Shown here: positions 18,101 to 27,505 of the stretch, one piece after another
Layout: the number at the start of each line of letters is the position of its first letter
How positions within the stretch are numbered: position 1 is the first letter of the stretch
Source of the DNA: JAOAHC01 sp964593045
GTDB taxonomy: Bacteria > Bacillota > Clostridia > TANB77 > CAG-465
Direction: 5' to 3'
NCBI GenBank assembly: GCA_964593045.1
Contig: CAZQJQ010000001.1
Span: forward strand, 21,142-85,141
DNA length: 64,000 bases
Notes under the pieces: model-generated
Told to the model about the DNA's origin: nothing
Database searches by the model: none
Seen by the model: only the letters and a program-made list of their open reading frames with translations
Program-made: the position numbers and the translations under genes

Positions 18101-18536
18101 TAAAAAAGATAATGATAAATTAAATTTAAATATTATTCCTGCGGGCATGTTATATTTTAATTTATCAGATAGACTTATAAATATAAAAAATTATTCGAAT
18201 AATGAAGATGAAATAAAAAAACAAATTACAAAAGAGTTAAGAATGAATGGTATATTTTTAAAAGATATTGAGATTATTAAAAAAATGGATAAGTACGTGG
18301 ATACTGATAACAGATTAATAGATATTTCTACAAGGACAATTAATTCCTCAAATTCAAGTAAAAAAGCACTGACAGAAGCTGAATATATGGATCTTTGTTC
18401 AGAAGTTAAAGATATATTAAAAAATATTGGAAATGAGATTTTAAAAGGTGTTGTAAGCATTAAACCATTAAAGAAAAAAGATGTATGCAAGTATTGCAAT
18501 TTTTCAAGTATTTGCAGAAAAAATTTACCATTATAG
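15135..18536 (+). CDS. addB: ATP-dependent helicase/nuclease subunit B (AddB)
   Basis: 1133 residues from ATG 15135, preceded by GGTGATAGT. The N-terminal region resembles a UvrD-like helicase core but has no canonical Walker A: the expected place reads LLGKNKYEKSK. The C-terminal part is the iron-sulfur nuclease of AddB. One ligand Cys is in FKKCPFSYY (C782), three more are in CKYCNFSSIC (C1118, C1121, C1127), and the PD-(D/E)XK active-site strand VVDYKSSG lies near 941-948, followed by LQLATY. With AddA it resects double-strand breaks and responds to Chi. addA normally follows addB but does not here; it is not found anywhere in the window. Confidence 0.88.
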   Translation: MSINILLGKNKYEKSKYIFDNIDKKIEDNHKVILFVPSQYRMIEEENYMSFQKKMGLIGVNITTISEYVSGAIRLKNMSIKDTYINKLERKIILNKIISDDSYILKTFSKVKNKTGFLDMLNIYIDLLRKENIQIEDIKKLSLDDKNLENKIKEIGNIYDKYIESINNRYIDDIDEIIFSLEVLPDILKSNDIKDIYFDGYNNFSYTELCFIETLLKSNVEVTISINIPNDYDDNFNEDGIFEVSRTTFIDIIKLCKKNNVSINIENFLNDKFNDKEDINFLINNIFENVPNEKRKAENIDISIKSNIYEEVRDIAKKIRKSVVCDGYKYSDFAIYTSNISEYDYVIKQVFYEYLIPVYLDTYKDISKNSLFKYIAKFLDVLCYGLNNDNLFEILKLELSDLNIEDVNYFENYVLEFNIKKYGYLHEFTLNNRKSDEVIYDLKRINYVRNKIVEMFLNEKYKITSNSTAKQIVEIIYNHITQYKIIDKFNDLTNKLSNDEDAYLKYCASINIQVLERIYEIFDSVVKIYGEENISYEEFKNIFVSCKDSIKLKSIPFVLDQVLLLDVNVSKCSRKKHVFFVGLNENKFPLNISEDPIFSDRDLYNLEKRGLSFKQDSLSRLNMQLYNIYDGICNANENITFSFLATDTNSKPLRPSNVITIIKQILDIKIIGDITKSKSENSDMQSVYNSYTKEDLFYIFSKQIDKIYEKTKNNSEVSYRDLDEELTILFTIYNSIVKNDNELLAIINYIKNDDNLNKESIKKIYNDKLVTSVSKLELFKKCPFSYYMKYGLKLTPRKIYSITNMDIGSFMHSVLEKFSKYIFENDIKWYEMVNLDEKNKNVLDDIINDELEKSFEKHKENVRFYVLKRRLKDTMYKVISTIARSFNQSEFYPYGYEIEFKDGKLFAPIEIALDNDITMKIIGKIDRVDTALINEKMYVRVVDYKSSGRVLDLNDIKEGISLQLATYLYAFIEAYDNSKNNEYALNNIAKKDNDKLNLNIIPAGMLYFNLSDRLINIKNYSNNEDEIKKQITKELRMNGIFLKDIEIIKKMDKYVDTDNRLIDISTRTINSSNSSKKALTEAEYMDLCSEVKDILKNIGNEILKGVVSIKPLKKKDVCKYCNFSSICRKNLPL

Positions 18537-18616
18537 TCTTAACTAGCTATATATAAGTGTTTGGTGGATTTATAAAATATTTTTGTAAATAAATTGTAAA
18601 AAATACTCAAAAACAC

Positions 18617-18644
18617 TTGAATTTACTCAAAAAAAATGTATAAT
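18617..18644 (+). promoter_or_regulatory. Promoter flanked by a direct repeat
   Basis: TTGAAT (18617-18622) and TATAAT (18639-18644) are 16 bases apart. Two identical TACTCAAAAA decamers start at 18604 and 18624, exactly 20 bases apart, bracketing the -35 hexamer. This looks like a regulator site, although the binding protein is unknown. Confidence 0.55.
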
Positions 18645-18674
18645 ATAGGTGTAGAAACTTTAGGAGGAATATAT

Positions 18675-19868
18675 ATGGCGGACATTGTTGTAAGTTCGAA
18701 AAGAAAAATAAATATATTTGATAGAGTAATCCAAAGTGTAGTCATTATGGTAAATATGGCAAAGATGAATAGAGCAATTGACGAACACTTACAAAGTATA
18801 TATAAATGTGAAAGAGATGATCAAAGAGAGTATCAAGAAAATATATTAAGAGAGATTGTATTTGTAAAATACCAATATGATATTATGCAAAGAGAAATGT
18901 ATGAACTAAGACTTTCTTATCCAGATGAAATAATAGATAATATAAATTCTACTGATAAAATGGAAAGACTAGAACTACAAAAATCTTTTCTTGAAATGGA
19001 ATATGATAGAATTACAAAAACAAAATTTAAAACAAGAGAAGATATAAAATACAGTCTTCTTATAATTTCATCTACAATAGATAAAGTAAAACAAAATATC
19101 AAAGATGAAGGTAAAAATAAAAGATATAATGATGTAATAAAAGTAGCAGAAAAGATTGATACGATGATTCAAACTGAGGAATATACAGATGATATGTATA
19201 AAGAATTATTTGAAAATGTATCTGAATATGTTGATTATATAAATGATAATTATGATATATCAAAATTACCAACAGATGAAAGAGAAATCATAGAGTTTGT
19301 TATTGAAACTATGATAAAAGGTATTGAATCTGATCTTGATAGACATATGTATGAATTCAATCTTATGATAAATATTTGTAAAAGCTCATATATATATTTT
19401 AAAGTTATTGATAAGATATTCTTAAAACTTCAAAAAATATATGATGAAAGTTTAGAAAAAGATGTTATAACCTTAAAAGATTATAGAAGAATGTATAAAG
19501 ATATATATGATAAGAAAATAAAGACAATGGTAAATGATGTTCATAGAAACATTAAAACTGAGGATGAATATTTGGAGTATTCTAAAATGGTTGCAAATTC
19601 CGAATATGATGATTTAGATCAGTTTATATTAAATAGAGCATATGAAACAACTGAAAATACTTTTGTAAAAGAATCACTTAGAAATGAATTAGGTATCGAA
19701 GAAGTTGAAATTGAAGTAGAGAAAAAAGAAGATAAAAAAGTAAAAAAAGCAAAAGAGGACTCAAAAGAAAAAACTCAAAGAAGGAAGGTTACTTCTAAAA
19801 AAGAGAAAAAAACTAAAGAAGTTAAAGAAAAGGTGAAAAAAATAAAAAAAGAAAAAGAGTCTAAATAA
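18675..19868 (+). CDS. Unknown helical protein with Lys-rich C-terminal tail
   Basis: 397 residues from ATG 18675, which follows AGGAGG with normal spacing (a reading from 18636 would begin upstream of the ribosome site). I do not recognise a family. The first ~340 residues are predominantly charged and probably alpha-helical, with no signal peptide or membrane segment. The last ~50 residues are almost entirely Lys, Glu, Thr and Ser, a disordered basic tail of the kind that binds nucleic acid or acidic partners. It has its own promoter with flanking direct repeats and ends in a hairpin terminator before spoIIE, so it is probably monocistronic. It might be a cytoplasmic structural or chromosome-associated protein, but nothing proves this. 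Confidence 0.7.
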   Translation: MADIVVSSKRKINIFDRVIQSVVIMVNMAKMNRAIDEHLQSIYKCERDDQREYQENILREIVFVKYQYDIMQREMYELRLSYPDEIIDNINSTDKMERLELQKSFLEMEYDRITKTKFKTREDIKYSLLIISSTIDKVKQNIKDEGKNKRYNDVIKVAEKIDTMIQTEEYTDDMYKELFENVSEYVDYINDNYDISKLPTDEREIIEFVIETMIKGIESDLDRHMYEFNLMINICKSSYIYFKVIDKIFLKLQKIYDESLEKDVITLKDYRRMYKDIYDKKIKTMVNDVHRNIKTEDEYLEYSKMVANSEYDDLDQFILNRAYETTENTFVKESLRNELGIEEVEIEVEKKEDKKVKKAKEDSKEKTQRRKVTSKKEKKTKEVKEKVKKIKKEKESK

Positions 19869-19882
19869 GCATAAAAACTATT

Positions 19883-19932
19883 AATATCAAAGTAGTATAA
19901 CTAAAAATATGCTATTTTGATATTATTTATTT
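19883..19932 (+). terminator. Hairpin terminator after the Lys-tailed protein gene
   Basis: A 13-base arm 19883-19895 pairs with 19912-19924 with one G-T pair; a moderately T-rich tail follows. Confidence 0.6.
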
Positions 19933-19965
19933 AAAAACTTTTAATAAAAATGGACATGTTTTAAA

Positions 19966-20000
19966 ATATGACAAAAATTTAATATTAAATGTAGTATAAT
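19966..20000 (+). promoter_or_regulatory. spoIIE promoter, possibly Spo0A-activated
   Basis: TATAAT at 19995-20000 lacks a consensus -35 hexamer. Overlapping the -35 position, the minus strand reads TTTTTGTCATA (about 19968-19978), 5 of 7 matches to the Spo0A core TGTCGAA. Known spoIIE promoters are sigma-A promoters activated by Spo0A, so the arrangement is suggestive. Confidence 0.35.
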
Positions 20001-20028
20001 ACGTAGTAAGAAACAAGAGGTGTAAGCA

Positions 20029-22392
20029 ATGATATACAATAAATATGTCACAAATATATTAGATAGTAAAATATTTTCCAATCTTGGTATATTTAAAAAA
20101 ATATTTAGTTTAAAAAACATATTATTTATTATACTAACAATTTTATTATTTCCACAATTTTTTATGGGTGATATTTCTCCATATGGATATGTGGTTTTAG
20201 GAGTAGCTAGTTTATTTAATATTCCACTTATATTAGTTCTTATTTCTAGTGTTATAAGTACAGTGATATTTTCAGTATCATCGGTCGTGATTTTTAAAAT
20301 GATAATGGCTTTTGCATTATTTACAATACTTGCATCTCTAATTAATGTTGAAGGTTTAAGCAGAAAGTATGTTATATTAGTTGAACTCCTTTTTAGTATA
20401 TTATTTACAGAAATATTTTTTAATATAATATCAACAAATAATAACGAGTTTTTTACAACAGTTTATACATTAGTTATAACTGCATCACTTTACTTGGTAT
20501 TTATATATGGTATATATGTTATGCTTAATTTAAATAAAAACTTTGTATTTTCAAAAGAAGAAACATTAGCTACAGTTGTTGTTATAATGTTAACAGTAGG
20601 AATATTTAAAAATTTAACTTTTATGAATTTTTCTATTCTTAATATAATTGGAATAGTTGTTGTTCTTATATATGGTTGGAAAAATGGTGCTATAATGGGA
20701 GCTTCTGCTGGACTTATAACTGGATTACTTTTATGTATAACATCTGATTTAAGTGCGTTATATATGAGTACTCTTGCTTTTAGTGGATTTATAGCAGGAC
20801 TACTTAGTAGAGTAGGTAAAACGGGAGTTATACTTGGCTTTATAATTGGAAATTTAGCAATAAATTATTGGGTAAATGGTTTTGGAGAATTAACTGTAAG
20901 ACTTAGTGAAATGTTAATAGCATCAGTTGTACTAATATTCATGCCTAAAAAAATAGAAAGAAAGTTAGACAAAGTATTTAATAAAAACAACACATTAAAT
21001 AGTGCATATGAAAATGTTTTAGACTATGGAAGTAATGTAAAAAACAGACTAAATGCGGTTTCAGAAGTATTTGATAATTTATCTAAAGTTGTACTTCCGA
21101 CCAATAAACAAAGTAAAGAAGAAAAAATAAAAGTTATAAAAAAATATATATTAGAATATACAGAAAACAATTGTATTGATTGTAAGCAAAAGAAAAAATG
21201 TACAGAATCTAAGAAAATAGATGAACTAGTAGAAAAAATAGCAAGTAGATTAGAAAATAACGAAGAAATAGATATATATGCAAGTGAATTTGAATGTGAA
21301 AATTCAAATAAAATAGTAAATAATATAAAAGAAATATATAACAGTATGAAACTTATGAGGATTATAAAACAAAAGGAAGAAGAAAATAATATAATGCTTT
21401 CAAGACAATACAAAGAAGTTTCAAAAATAATTTCAAATGTTGCTGCAAATGTAAAAAACATATCTATAGTAAAAAATAAAGAACAACTAAAAATAAGGGA
21501 AGAATTAAAACTTGCTGGATTTAAAACATATGAAGATGAATATGTAAATGAAGATGATAATTATGAATATACATTTGTAACTGATATATTAGAAGATATT
21601 GATAATCAGAAGAAGAAAATTGCAAAAGTTGTTTCAAATATATTAGAGCAAAATATGGTTATAAAATTAATACTAAATAGTAGCAAGACTGAAAAATCAA
21701 GAATTAAACTTATATCAAAACCTAAATATGAAATAGAAATTGCATTTACAGGTCAGAATAAAACAGGTGAATTTGTAAGCGGAGATTCATATCTATCTGT
21801 GGAACTTAATAACTTAAAACATATAATAGCTTTAAGTGATGGAGCAGGTAGTGGCGAAGATGCAATGAAATCAAGTCAAAATGTTATAACTAATTTGGAA
21901 AGACTTTTAAAATCGGGATTCGAGGAGTCAAAAACAGTAGATATAATTAATTCAGTACTTAAATTAAAATCAAATGATGGTAGTTTTGCAACACTGGACA
22001 TGGCAAGTATAAATTTAAAAAACCTTGATGCTGAGTTTATAAAGATTGGTGCAGCACCAACATATATAATTGAAGATTCTAAAGTTACTAATATAAATGC
22101 TATAAATATACCAATGGGGCTTTTAAATGAAAACGAATATATACCTATAGTTAAAAAATTAAAACCTAATTCATATATAATTCAAATAACAGATGGCGTT
22201 GTATCAGATACAGAGTCAGTTAATGATAATTATTTTTCAAGATATTTAAATAATATTGATTTAACGAGATCTGCAAAGGCTTTTGCTGAAGAATTAAACA
22301 AATTAGTTTTAAAAGAAAAAGGTAATGTTTTAAATGATGATTTTACCATACTGGTTAGCAAAGTTAAATCAAGTGAGAATAGAATGAACTAA
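20029..22392 (+). CDS. spoIIE: Stage II sporulation protein E (SpoIIE) phosphatase
   Basis: A 787-residue protein with the three-part SpoIIE plan. About ten transmembrane helices fill residues 25-310. A central region follows, with a Cys cluster (CIDCKQKKKC near 384-393) and coiled coil. The C-terminus is a PP2C phosphatase (about 570-787) with SGDSYLSVEL, ALSDGAGSGEDA (about 601-612) and QITDGVVSD as metal-binding motifs. SpoIIE localises to the asymmetric septum and dephosphorylates SpoIIAA, releasing sigma-F in the forespore; it marks this organism as spore-forming. AGAGGTG precedes the ATG. A strong terminator follows the stop. Confidence 0.95.
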   Translation: MIYNKYVTNILDSKIFSNLGIFKKIFSLKNILFIILTILLFPQFFMGDISPYGYVVLGVASLFNIPLILVLISSVISTVIFSVSSVVIFKMIMAFALFTILASLINVEGLSRKYVILVELLFSILFTEIFFNIISTNNNEFFTTVYTLVITASLYLVFIYGIYVMLNLNKNFVFSKEETLATVVVIMLTVGIFKNLTFMNFSILNIIGIVVVLIYGWKNGAIMGASAGLITGLLLCITSDLSALYMSTLAFSGFIAGLLSRVGKTGVILGFIIGNLAINYWVNGFGELTVRLSEMLIASVVLIFMPKKIERKLDKVFNKNNTLNSAYENVLDYGSNVKNRLNAVSEVFDNLSKVVLPTNKQSKEEKIKVIKKYILEYTENNCIDCKQKKKCTESKKIDELVEKIASRLENNEEIDIYASEFECENSNKIVNNIKEIYNSMKLMRIIKQKEEENNIMLSRQYKEVSKIISNVAANVKNISIVKNKEQLKIREELKLAGFKTYEDEYVNEDDNYEYTFVTDILEDIDNQKKKIAKVVSNILEQNMVIKLILNSSKTEKSRIKLISKPKYEIEIAFTGQNKTGEFVSGDSYLSVELNNLKHIIALSDGAGSGEDAMKSSQNVITNLERLLKSGFEESKTVDIINSVLKLKSNDGSFATLDMASINLKNLDAEFIKIGAAPTYIIEDSKVTNINAINIPMGLLNENEYIPIVKKLKPNSYIIQITDGVVSDTESVNDNYFSRYLNNIDLTRSAKAFAEELNKLVLKEKGNVLNDDFTILVSKVKSSENRMN

Positions 22393-22434
22393 AAAAATAA
22401 AATATATAAAATACAATAATCATAAGATCATAAT

Positions 22435-22466
22435 AAAGATACTATAATTAAGTAGTATCTTTTTTT
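22435..22466 (+). terminator. Terminator after spoIIE, abutting the symporter start
   Basis: AAAGATACT (22435-22443) pairs with AGTATCTTT (22454-22462) and runs into a T tract. Only a handful of bases separate it from the next reading frame, so it may also act as an attenuator for that gene. Confidence 0.8.
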
Positions 22467-22471
22467 ATGGG

Positions 22472-23773
22472 GTGATTGTTATAGAAAATATACTTATTAG
22501 TATAGAGAATATACTTTGGGGTTTTCCCACTATTTTTGTACTTATATCTGTACATATATATTTTACTATAAAACTAAAATTTCCACAAAAGAATGTATTT
22601 AAAGGCATTAAATATATGTTGTTTGCAGATAAGAAAAATTCAAATGAAGGACTTAGTTCCTTTAAATCAGCTATGGCAACACTTGCAGGTACTCTTGGCA
22701 CAGGTAATATAATTGGTGTTGCAAGTGGGGTGTGTATAGGTGGTATAGGAAGTATATTTTGGATTTTTTTATCTGGTATTTTTGCAATGGCAACAAAGTA
22801 TGCAGAAACGTATATAGTACTTAAATATAGGAAAAAAGATAAATATGGATATTATGGAAGCAGTTCATATGTTTTAGAAGAAAGAGTAGGCAGTAAGTTT
22901 TTAGCAGTATTATTTGCACTATTTGCCATTATTGCATCTCTTGGTATAGGATGTATGATACAATCAAATGCAATAGCAGAAACCCTAAATACAGAATATG
23001 GTATAAATAGATATATGGTTGCAATAATTGTATGTGTAGTATCTGCTTATATAATTTTTGGAAATAAAAAGAGGATTGCAAATGTAAGTAGTATATTAGT
23101 GCCATTTGCTACCACGATATTTATATCACTTAATATAGTCTTGCTATATAATTTTCAAGACAATATATTAAATGGAATATATAACATAATTAAAGAGGCA
23201 TTTAGTTTTAAATCTGCACTTGGTGGTATAACTAGTGTTTCACTTATACATATTATTAGAACAGGACTTTCAAAAGGGTTATTTTCAAATGAAGCAGGAA
23301 TGGGTAGTTCCCCTATATTTGATGCTACTGTAAAGGAAAAAAATATAAAAAAACAAGCAACTATTGCTTCTACTACAGTCTTCATAGATACAGTTGTACT
23401 ATGTACCTTAACAGGTATAGTCATTGCTTCAAGTGGGATATATAATGATATAGAAAACCCAATATTATTAATTAATCTAGTATTTTCAAATATTCATTAT
23501 GGTAAAGAACTGTTATATATTTCACTAGTAATTTTTGCAATAGCAACTATACCGTGTTGGGCATATTATAGTACGATTGCAATCAAGTATTTATTCAAAT
23601 CAAAAGAATTTTATGAAAAAATATATAAGATTATATATACTATATGTATATATATAGGTGCTATTTTATCACTTAATACGGTATGGATTGTCTCAAATAT
23701 TGCAAATATACTCATGATAATTCCAAATTTATATATGTTGCTATTTTTAAAAGATGAAATTGAAAAATTATAA
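22472..23773 (+). CDS. Sodium:alanine/glycine symporter, AGCS family
   Basis: A 433-residue membrane protein with about 10-11 transmembrane helices and the AGCS hallmark LAGTLGTGNIIGVASGV (about 71-87). GIGSIFWIFLSGIFAMATKYAE and GLSKGLFSNEAGMGSSPI (about 268-285) follow, the latter a conserved signature of this family. It imports alanine and/or glycine with Na+. The start is uncertain. GTG 22472 overlaps the only ribosome-like sequence (GGGGTGAT), whose normal spacing instead points to the ATA codon at 22481 (I-E-N-I-L, where family members begin M-E). The coding region begins almost inside the spoIIE terminator. Confidence 0.9.
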   Translation: MIVIENILISIENILWGFPTIFVLISVHIYFTIKLKFPQKNVFKGIKYMLFADKKNSNEGLSSFKSAMATLAGTLGTGNIIGVASGVCIGGIGSIFWIFLSGIFAMATKYAETYIVLKYRKKDKYGYYGSSSYVLEERVGSKFLAVLFALFAIIASLGIGCMIQSNAIAETLNTEYGINRYMVAIIVCVVSAYIIFGNKKRIANVSSILVPFATTIFISLNIVLLYNFQDNILNGIYNIIKEAFSFKSALGGITSVSLIHIIRTGLSKGLFSNEAGMGSSPIFDATVKEKNIKKQATIASTTVFIDTVVLCTLTGIVIASSGIYNDIENPILLINLVFSNIHYGKELLYISLVIFAIATIPCWAYYSTIAIKYLFKSKEFYEKIYKIIYTICIYIGAILSLNTVWIVSNIANILMIIPNLYMLLFLKDEIEKL

Positions 23774-23896
23774 AATTCGTATATTTTTCTTTTGCTCTTT
23801 TGTTTATTTATGTATAGTTTAAATGCAAATATCTATTTGTATATAGACTTTTTTTAAAAAAAATAGTATAATGTTACCAAAGAGGAGAGAAGTTTT

Positions 23897-26800
23897 ATGA
23901 GTTTTGTTCATTTACATATGCATACCGAATATAGTTTGTTAGATGGTGCAAATAGAATAAAAGAATTGCCTAGAAAGATAAAAGAATTAGGCATGAATGC
24001 TGTTGCAATTACTGATCATGGCAATATGTTTGGTGTTATTGAGTTATATAAAAAATGTAAAGAAGAAGGTATAAAACTTATAGTAGGTTCAGAAATGTAT
24101 ATGGCACCTAGAAGTAGGCTTGAAAAAGAAGGAAAGGTGGATTCTGAACCAAATCATTTAATACTTCTTGCAATGAATAACACAGGTTACAAAAATTTAG
24201 TTAAATTATCTTCTATAGCATATACAGAAGGATTTTATTATAAACCACGTATAGATATGGAAGTTTTAGAAAAATATAGTGATGGACTTATATGTTTATC
24301 TGCATGTCTTGCTGGACAAGTACCAAGAAAAATATTAAATGGAGATATAGAAGGAGCAAAATCTACAGTAAAAGAATTTTTGAAAATTTTTGGTAGAGAT
24401 AGATACTATTTAGAATTACAAGATAATAAATTAAGGGAACAGATACTCGTAAATCAAAAATTAATTGAAATATCAAAAGAATTAGACATAAAAATAGTTG
24501 CAACAAATGATTGTCATTATTTAACTAAAGAGGACTATGATTTTCACGAGGTATTATTATGCATTCAAACAAAGAAAACAATAGATGATGAAGATAGAAT
24601 GACTTTTAAAACTAATGAGTTTTACGTAAAAAGCGAAGAAGAGATGAGAAATTCTTTTTTAAATTTTCCAGAGGCAATTAATAATACTCAAAAGATAGCA
24701 GATATGTGTAATGTTGATTTTGAATTTGGACATACAATATTACCTGAATTTAAAATACCTGACAATATATCACACTTAGAGTATTTTAAAAAACTATGTT
24801 ATATTGGTTTAGAAAAAAAATATAATAATGAAATGCATGATGTAGCTAAGAAAAGACTTGATTATGAAATAGAAGTAATTAATAAAATGGGATATATTGA
24901 CTATTTCCTTATTGTTCAGGACTTTATAAACTATGCAAAGAGTGTTGGTATTCCAGTAGGACCAGGTAGGGGTAGTGGTGCAGGGTCAATCGCTGCATAT
25001 CTGGTTGGTATTACAGAGATAGATCCACTTAAGTTTAATCTTATATTTGAGAGATTTTTAAATCCAGAGCGTGTTAGTATGCCAGATTTTGATGTGGATT
25101 TTTGTTATGAAAGAAGACAAGAGGTTATTGATTATGTTGCAAGAAAATATGGACATGATCATGTTTCACAAATAATAACATTTGGAACAATGGCAGCACG
25201 TGCCGCTATACGAGATGTAGCAAGAGCTTTAAATATTCAGTATCAAAAAGCAGATATGATAGCTAAAATGGTTCCACAAGAATTAAAAATGACAATAAGT
25301 AAAGCATTAGAAATAAATAGTGAACTAAAAAAGTTATATGAAGAAGATAGTGATGTTAAGAAAATAATAGATTATTCTATGAAAGTAGAAGGAATGCCAA
25401 GACATGCTTCAACACATGCCGCTGGTGTTGTTATAACCAAAGAACCAGTTGATAGTTATGTTCCAATATATGTAAATCAAGATATTGTTTCAACGCAGTA
25501 TACTATGACCATACTAGAAGAACTAGGGTTATTAAAAATGGATTTTCTTGGACTTAGAACTTTAACAGTAATATCAGATACAATAAAATTGGTAAAAAAA
25601 ATACATAATATAGATATTGATTTTAAAGATATGAATGATGAATACGTATTTAAATTGCTTTCCGATGGTAGAACAAATGGAGTATTTCAGTTAGAAAGTA
25701 ATGGAATAAAGCAGGTAATAAAAGAGCTAAAACCAGATTGTTTAGAAGATATTATTGTTGTTATATCATTGTATAGACCAGGGCCTATGGATCAGATACC
25801 TAGATATATTAAAAATAAAAACAATAAAGAAAATATAGAATATACACATAAAGCATTAGAACCAATTCTTCGTTCTACATATGGTTGTATGGTATATCAA
25901 GAACAAGTAATGCAAATATTTAGAGATTTGGCAGGATATAGTCTTGGTAGAGCTGATTTAGTAAGAAGAGCAATGGGAAAGAAAAAAATAGAAGTAATGA
26001 ATAAAGAAAGAGCTGTCTTTGTTGAAGGCACTAAGAAAAATGGTATTGATGAGGAAAGTGCAAATAAAATATTTGATGAAATGGCTGAGTTTGCAAAATA
26101 TGCATTTAATAAATCACATGCTGCAGCCTATGCGGTAGTTGCATATCAAACAGCATATTTAAAAGCATACTATCCACATGAATTTATGGCAGCAACAATG
26201 AATAGTTTTCTTGGAAATTTAAATAAAATCCCAGATTATATAGAAGAATGTAAAACTATGAATATTCAAGTTTTAAAACCGGATATAAACGAAAGTTATA
26301 GTAAGTTTGCGGTTATAAACAAAAAGATAAGGTTTGCACTTTCATCTATAAAAAATGTTGGTGAAACTGCTATAAATAGTATTATAAAAGAAAGAAAAAC
26401 AAATGGAAGATATATAGACTTCGTCGATTTTTGTAGTAGAAATGCAAGTGATTTAGTTAATAAAAAATGCATAGAGAGTTTAATAAAAGCAGGAGCTTTT
26501 GATGAATTAGAACCAACATTAAATAGATATGATTTGTTAGGAAATTATGATAGAATAATTGATAGTATACAACAAACAAAAAAGAAAAATTATGAGAATC
26601 AAATAAGTATATTTGATCCTACCATATTAAATGAAAACGAAAGTGATAGTATAAAACTTAAAGTTATGGAAACAGGGAGAAAAATCACAAAAAAAGAAAT
26701 GTTAGATATGGAAAAAGAAATGCTTGGTATATATGTATCAGGTCATCCTCTTGATGAGTATGCTGAATATGTAAAGAAAAATTCCACTATATTTAGCAAA

Positions 26801-27388
26801 GAATTATATATAACTGATGAAATAGTATTGGATAGTACTCAGTATAATGTTGAAGAACAAGAAAATAACGAAAATGAAAAAAAACAAAGTATAAATTACG
26901 ATGGCAAGGAAGTTATAATTTGCGGTATATTGTCTAGCAATAAAATACTATATACAAAAAATAATAGACAAATGGCATTTGGAGTACTTGAAGATTTATA
27001 TGGAAGTGTTGAACTTGTATTTTTTCCAACGGTATTTGAAAAATATGCTAATATAATAAATATAGACGGAATATATAAAGTAAAAGGTAAAGTTAGTTTA
27101 AAAGAAAATGAAAAGCCCAAAATACTTGTAAATGATATAGCACATATAACTAAAGTGAAGAAAATATATATAAAAATACCGAAGGATAAAACAGCATTAG
27201 ATAATGTGGTAATAAATAAAGTAAAAGAGCTATCAACTATTAATCCAGGAGAAAATCCAGTATATATTTTTTATGAAGAAAATAGTAAAGTGAAAATTTT
27301 AAATAGAGAGTATTGGATTGACTTAAATGAAGAAGTAAAAGAAAAGCTAATAGCTAGTTTTGGAAAAAATAATATAAAAGAGAAATAA
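23897..27388 (+). CDS. dnaE: DNA polymerase III subunit alpha (DnaE)
   Basis: A 1163-residue replicative polymerase. The N-terminal PHP domain begins FVHLHMHTEYSLLDG and continues ITDHGNM (metal-binding His/Asp residues present). The palm carries GPGRGSGAGS (about 355-364) and the catalytic MPDFDVDF (about 395-402). The fingers include AFNKSHAAAYAVVAYQTAY (about 736-754). A helix-hairpin-helix region follows, and an OB fold (VIICGILSSNK..., about 1013 onward) lies near the C-terminus. Length is typical of DnaE1. In Firmicutes DnaE usually extends primers for PolC; polC is not in the window. AGAGGAGAG precedes the ATG. Confidence 0.96.
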   Translation: MSFVHLHMHTEYSLLDGANRIKELPRKIKELGMNAVAITDHGNMFGVIELYKKCKEEGIKLIVGSEMYMAPRSRLEKEGKVDSEPNHLILLAMNNTGYKNLVKLSSIAYTEGFYYKPRIDMEVLEKYSDGLICLSACLAGQVPRKILNGDIEGAKSTVKEFLKIFGRDRYYLELQDNKLREQILVNQKLIEISKELDIKIVATNDCHYLTKEDYDFHEVLLCIQTKKTIDDEDRMTFKTNEFYVKSEEEMRNSFLNFPEAINNTQKIADMCNVDFEFGHTILPEFKIPDNISHLEYFKKLCYIGLEKKYNNEMHDVAKKRLDYEIEVINKMGYIDYFLIVQDFINYAKSVGIPVGPGRGSGAGSIAAYLVGITEIDPLKFNLIFERFLNPERVSMPDFDVDFCYERRQEVIDYVARKYGHDHVSQIITFGTMAARAAIRDVARALNIQYQKADMIAKMVPQELKMTISKALEINSELKKLYEEDSDVKKIIDYSMKVEGMPRHASTHAAGVVITKEPVDSYVPIYVNQDIVSTQYTMTILEELGLLKMDFLGLRTLTVISDTIKLVKKIHNIDIDFKDMNDEYVFKLLSDGRTNGVFQLESNGIKQVIKELKPDCLEDIIVVISLYRPGPMDQIPRYIKNKNNKENIEYTHKALEPILRSTYGCMVYQEQVMQIFRDLAGYSLGRADLVRRAMGKKKIEVMNKERAVFVEGTKKNGIDEESANKIFDEMAEFAKYAFNKSHAAAYAVVAYQTAYLKAYYPHEFMAATMNSFLGNLNKIPDYIEECKTMNIQVLKPDINESYSKFAVINKKIRFALSSIKNVGETAINSIIKERKTNGRYIDFVDFCSRNASDLVNKKCIESLIKAGAFDELEPTLNRYDLLGNYDRIIDSIQQTKKKNYENQISIFDPTILNENESDSIKLKVMETGRKITKKEMLDMEKEMLGIYVSGHPLDEYAEYVKKNSTIFSKELYITDEIVLDSTQYNVEEQENNENEKKQSINYDGKEVIICGILSSNKILYTKNNRQMAFGVLEDLYGSVELVFFPTVFEKYANIINIDGIYKVKGKVSLKENEKPKILVNDIAHITKVKKIYIKIPKDKTALDNVVINKVKELSTINPGENPVYIFYEENSKVKILNREYWIDLNEEVKEKLIASFGKNNIKEK

Positions 27389-27445
27389 ATAATATTTTGA
27401 TTTATATATAACCTAATATTATTTATATAAAAAACAATAAATTGC

Positions 27446-27474
27446 TTGAAATTATATTTGAAATATAGTAATAT
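27446..27474 (+). promoter_or_regulatory. ppaC promoter
   Basis: TTGAAA (27446-27451) and TAATAT (27469-27474) are 17 bases apart, about 30 bases before the ppaC start. Confidence 0.6.
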
Positions 27475-27505
27475 ATATGTACGTAGGTTAAAAGGAGAGA
27501 TAATA

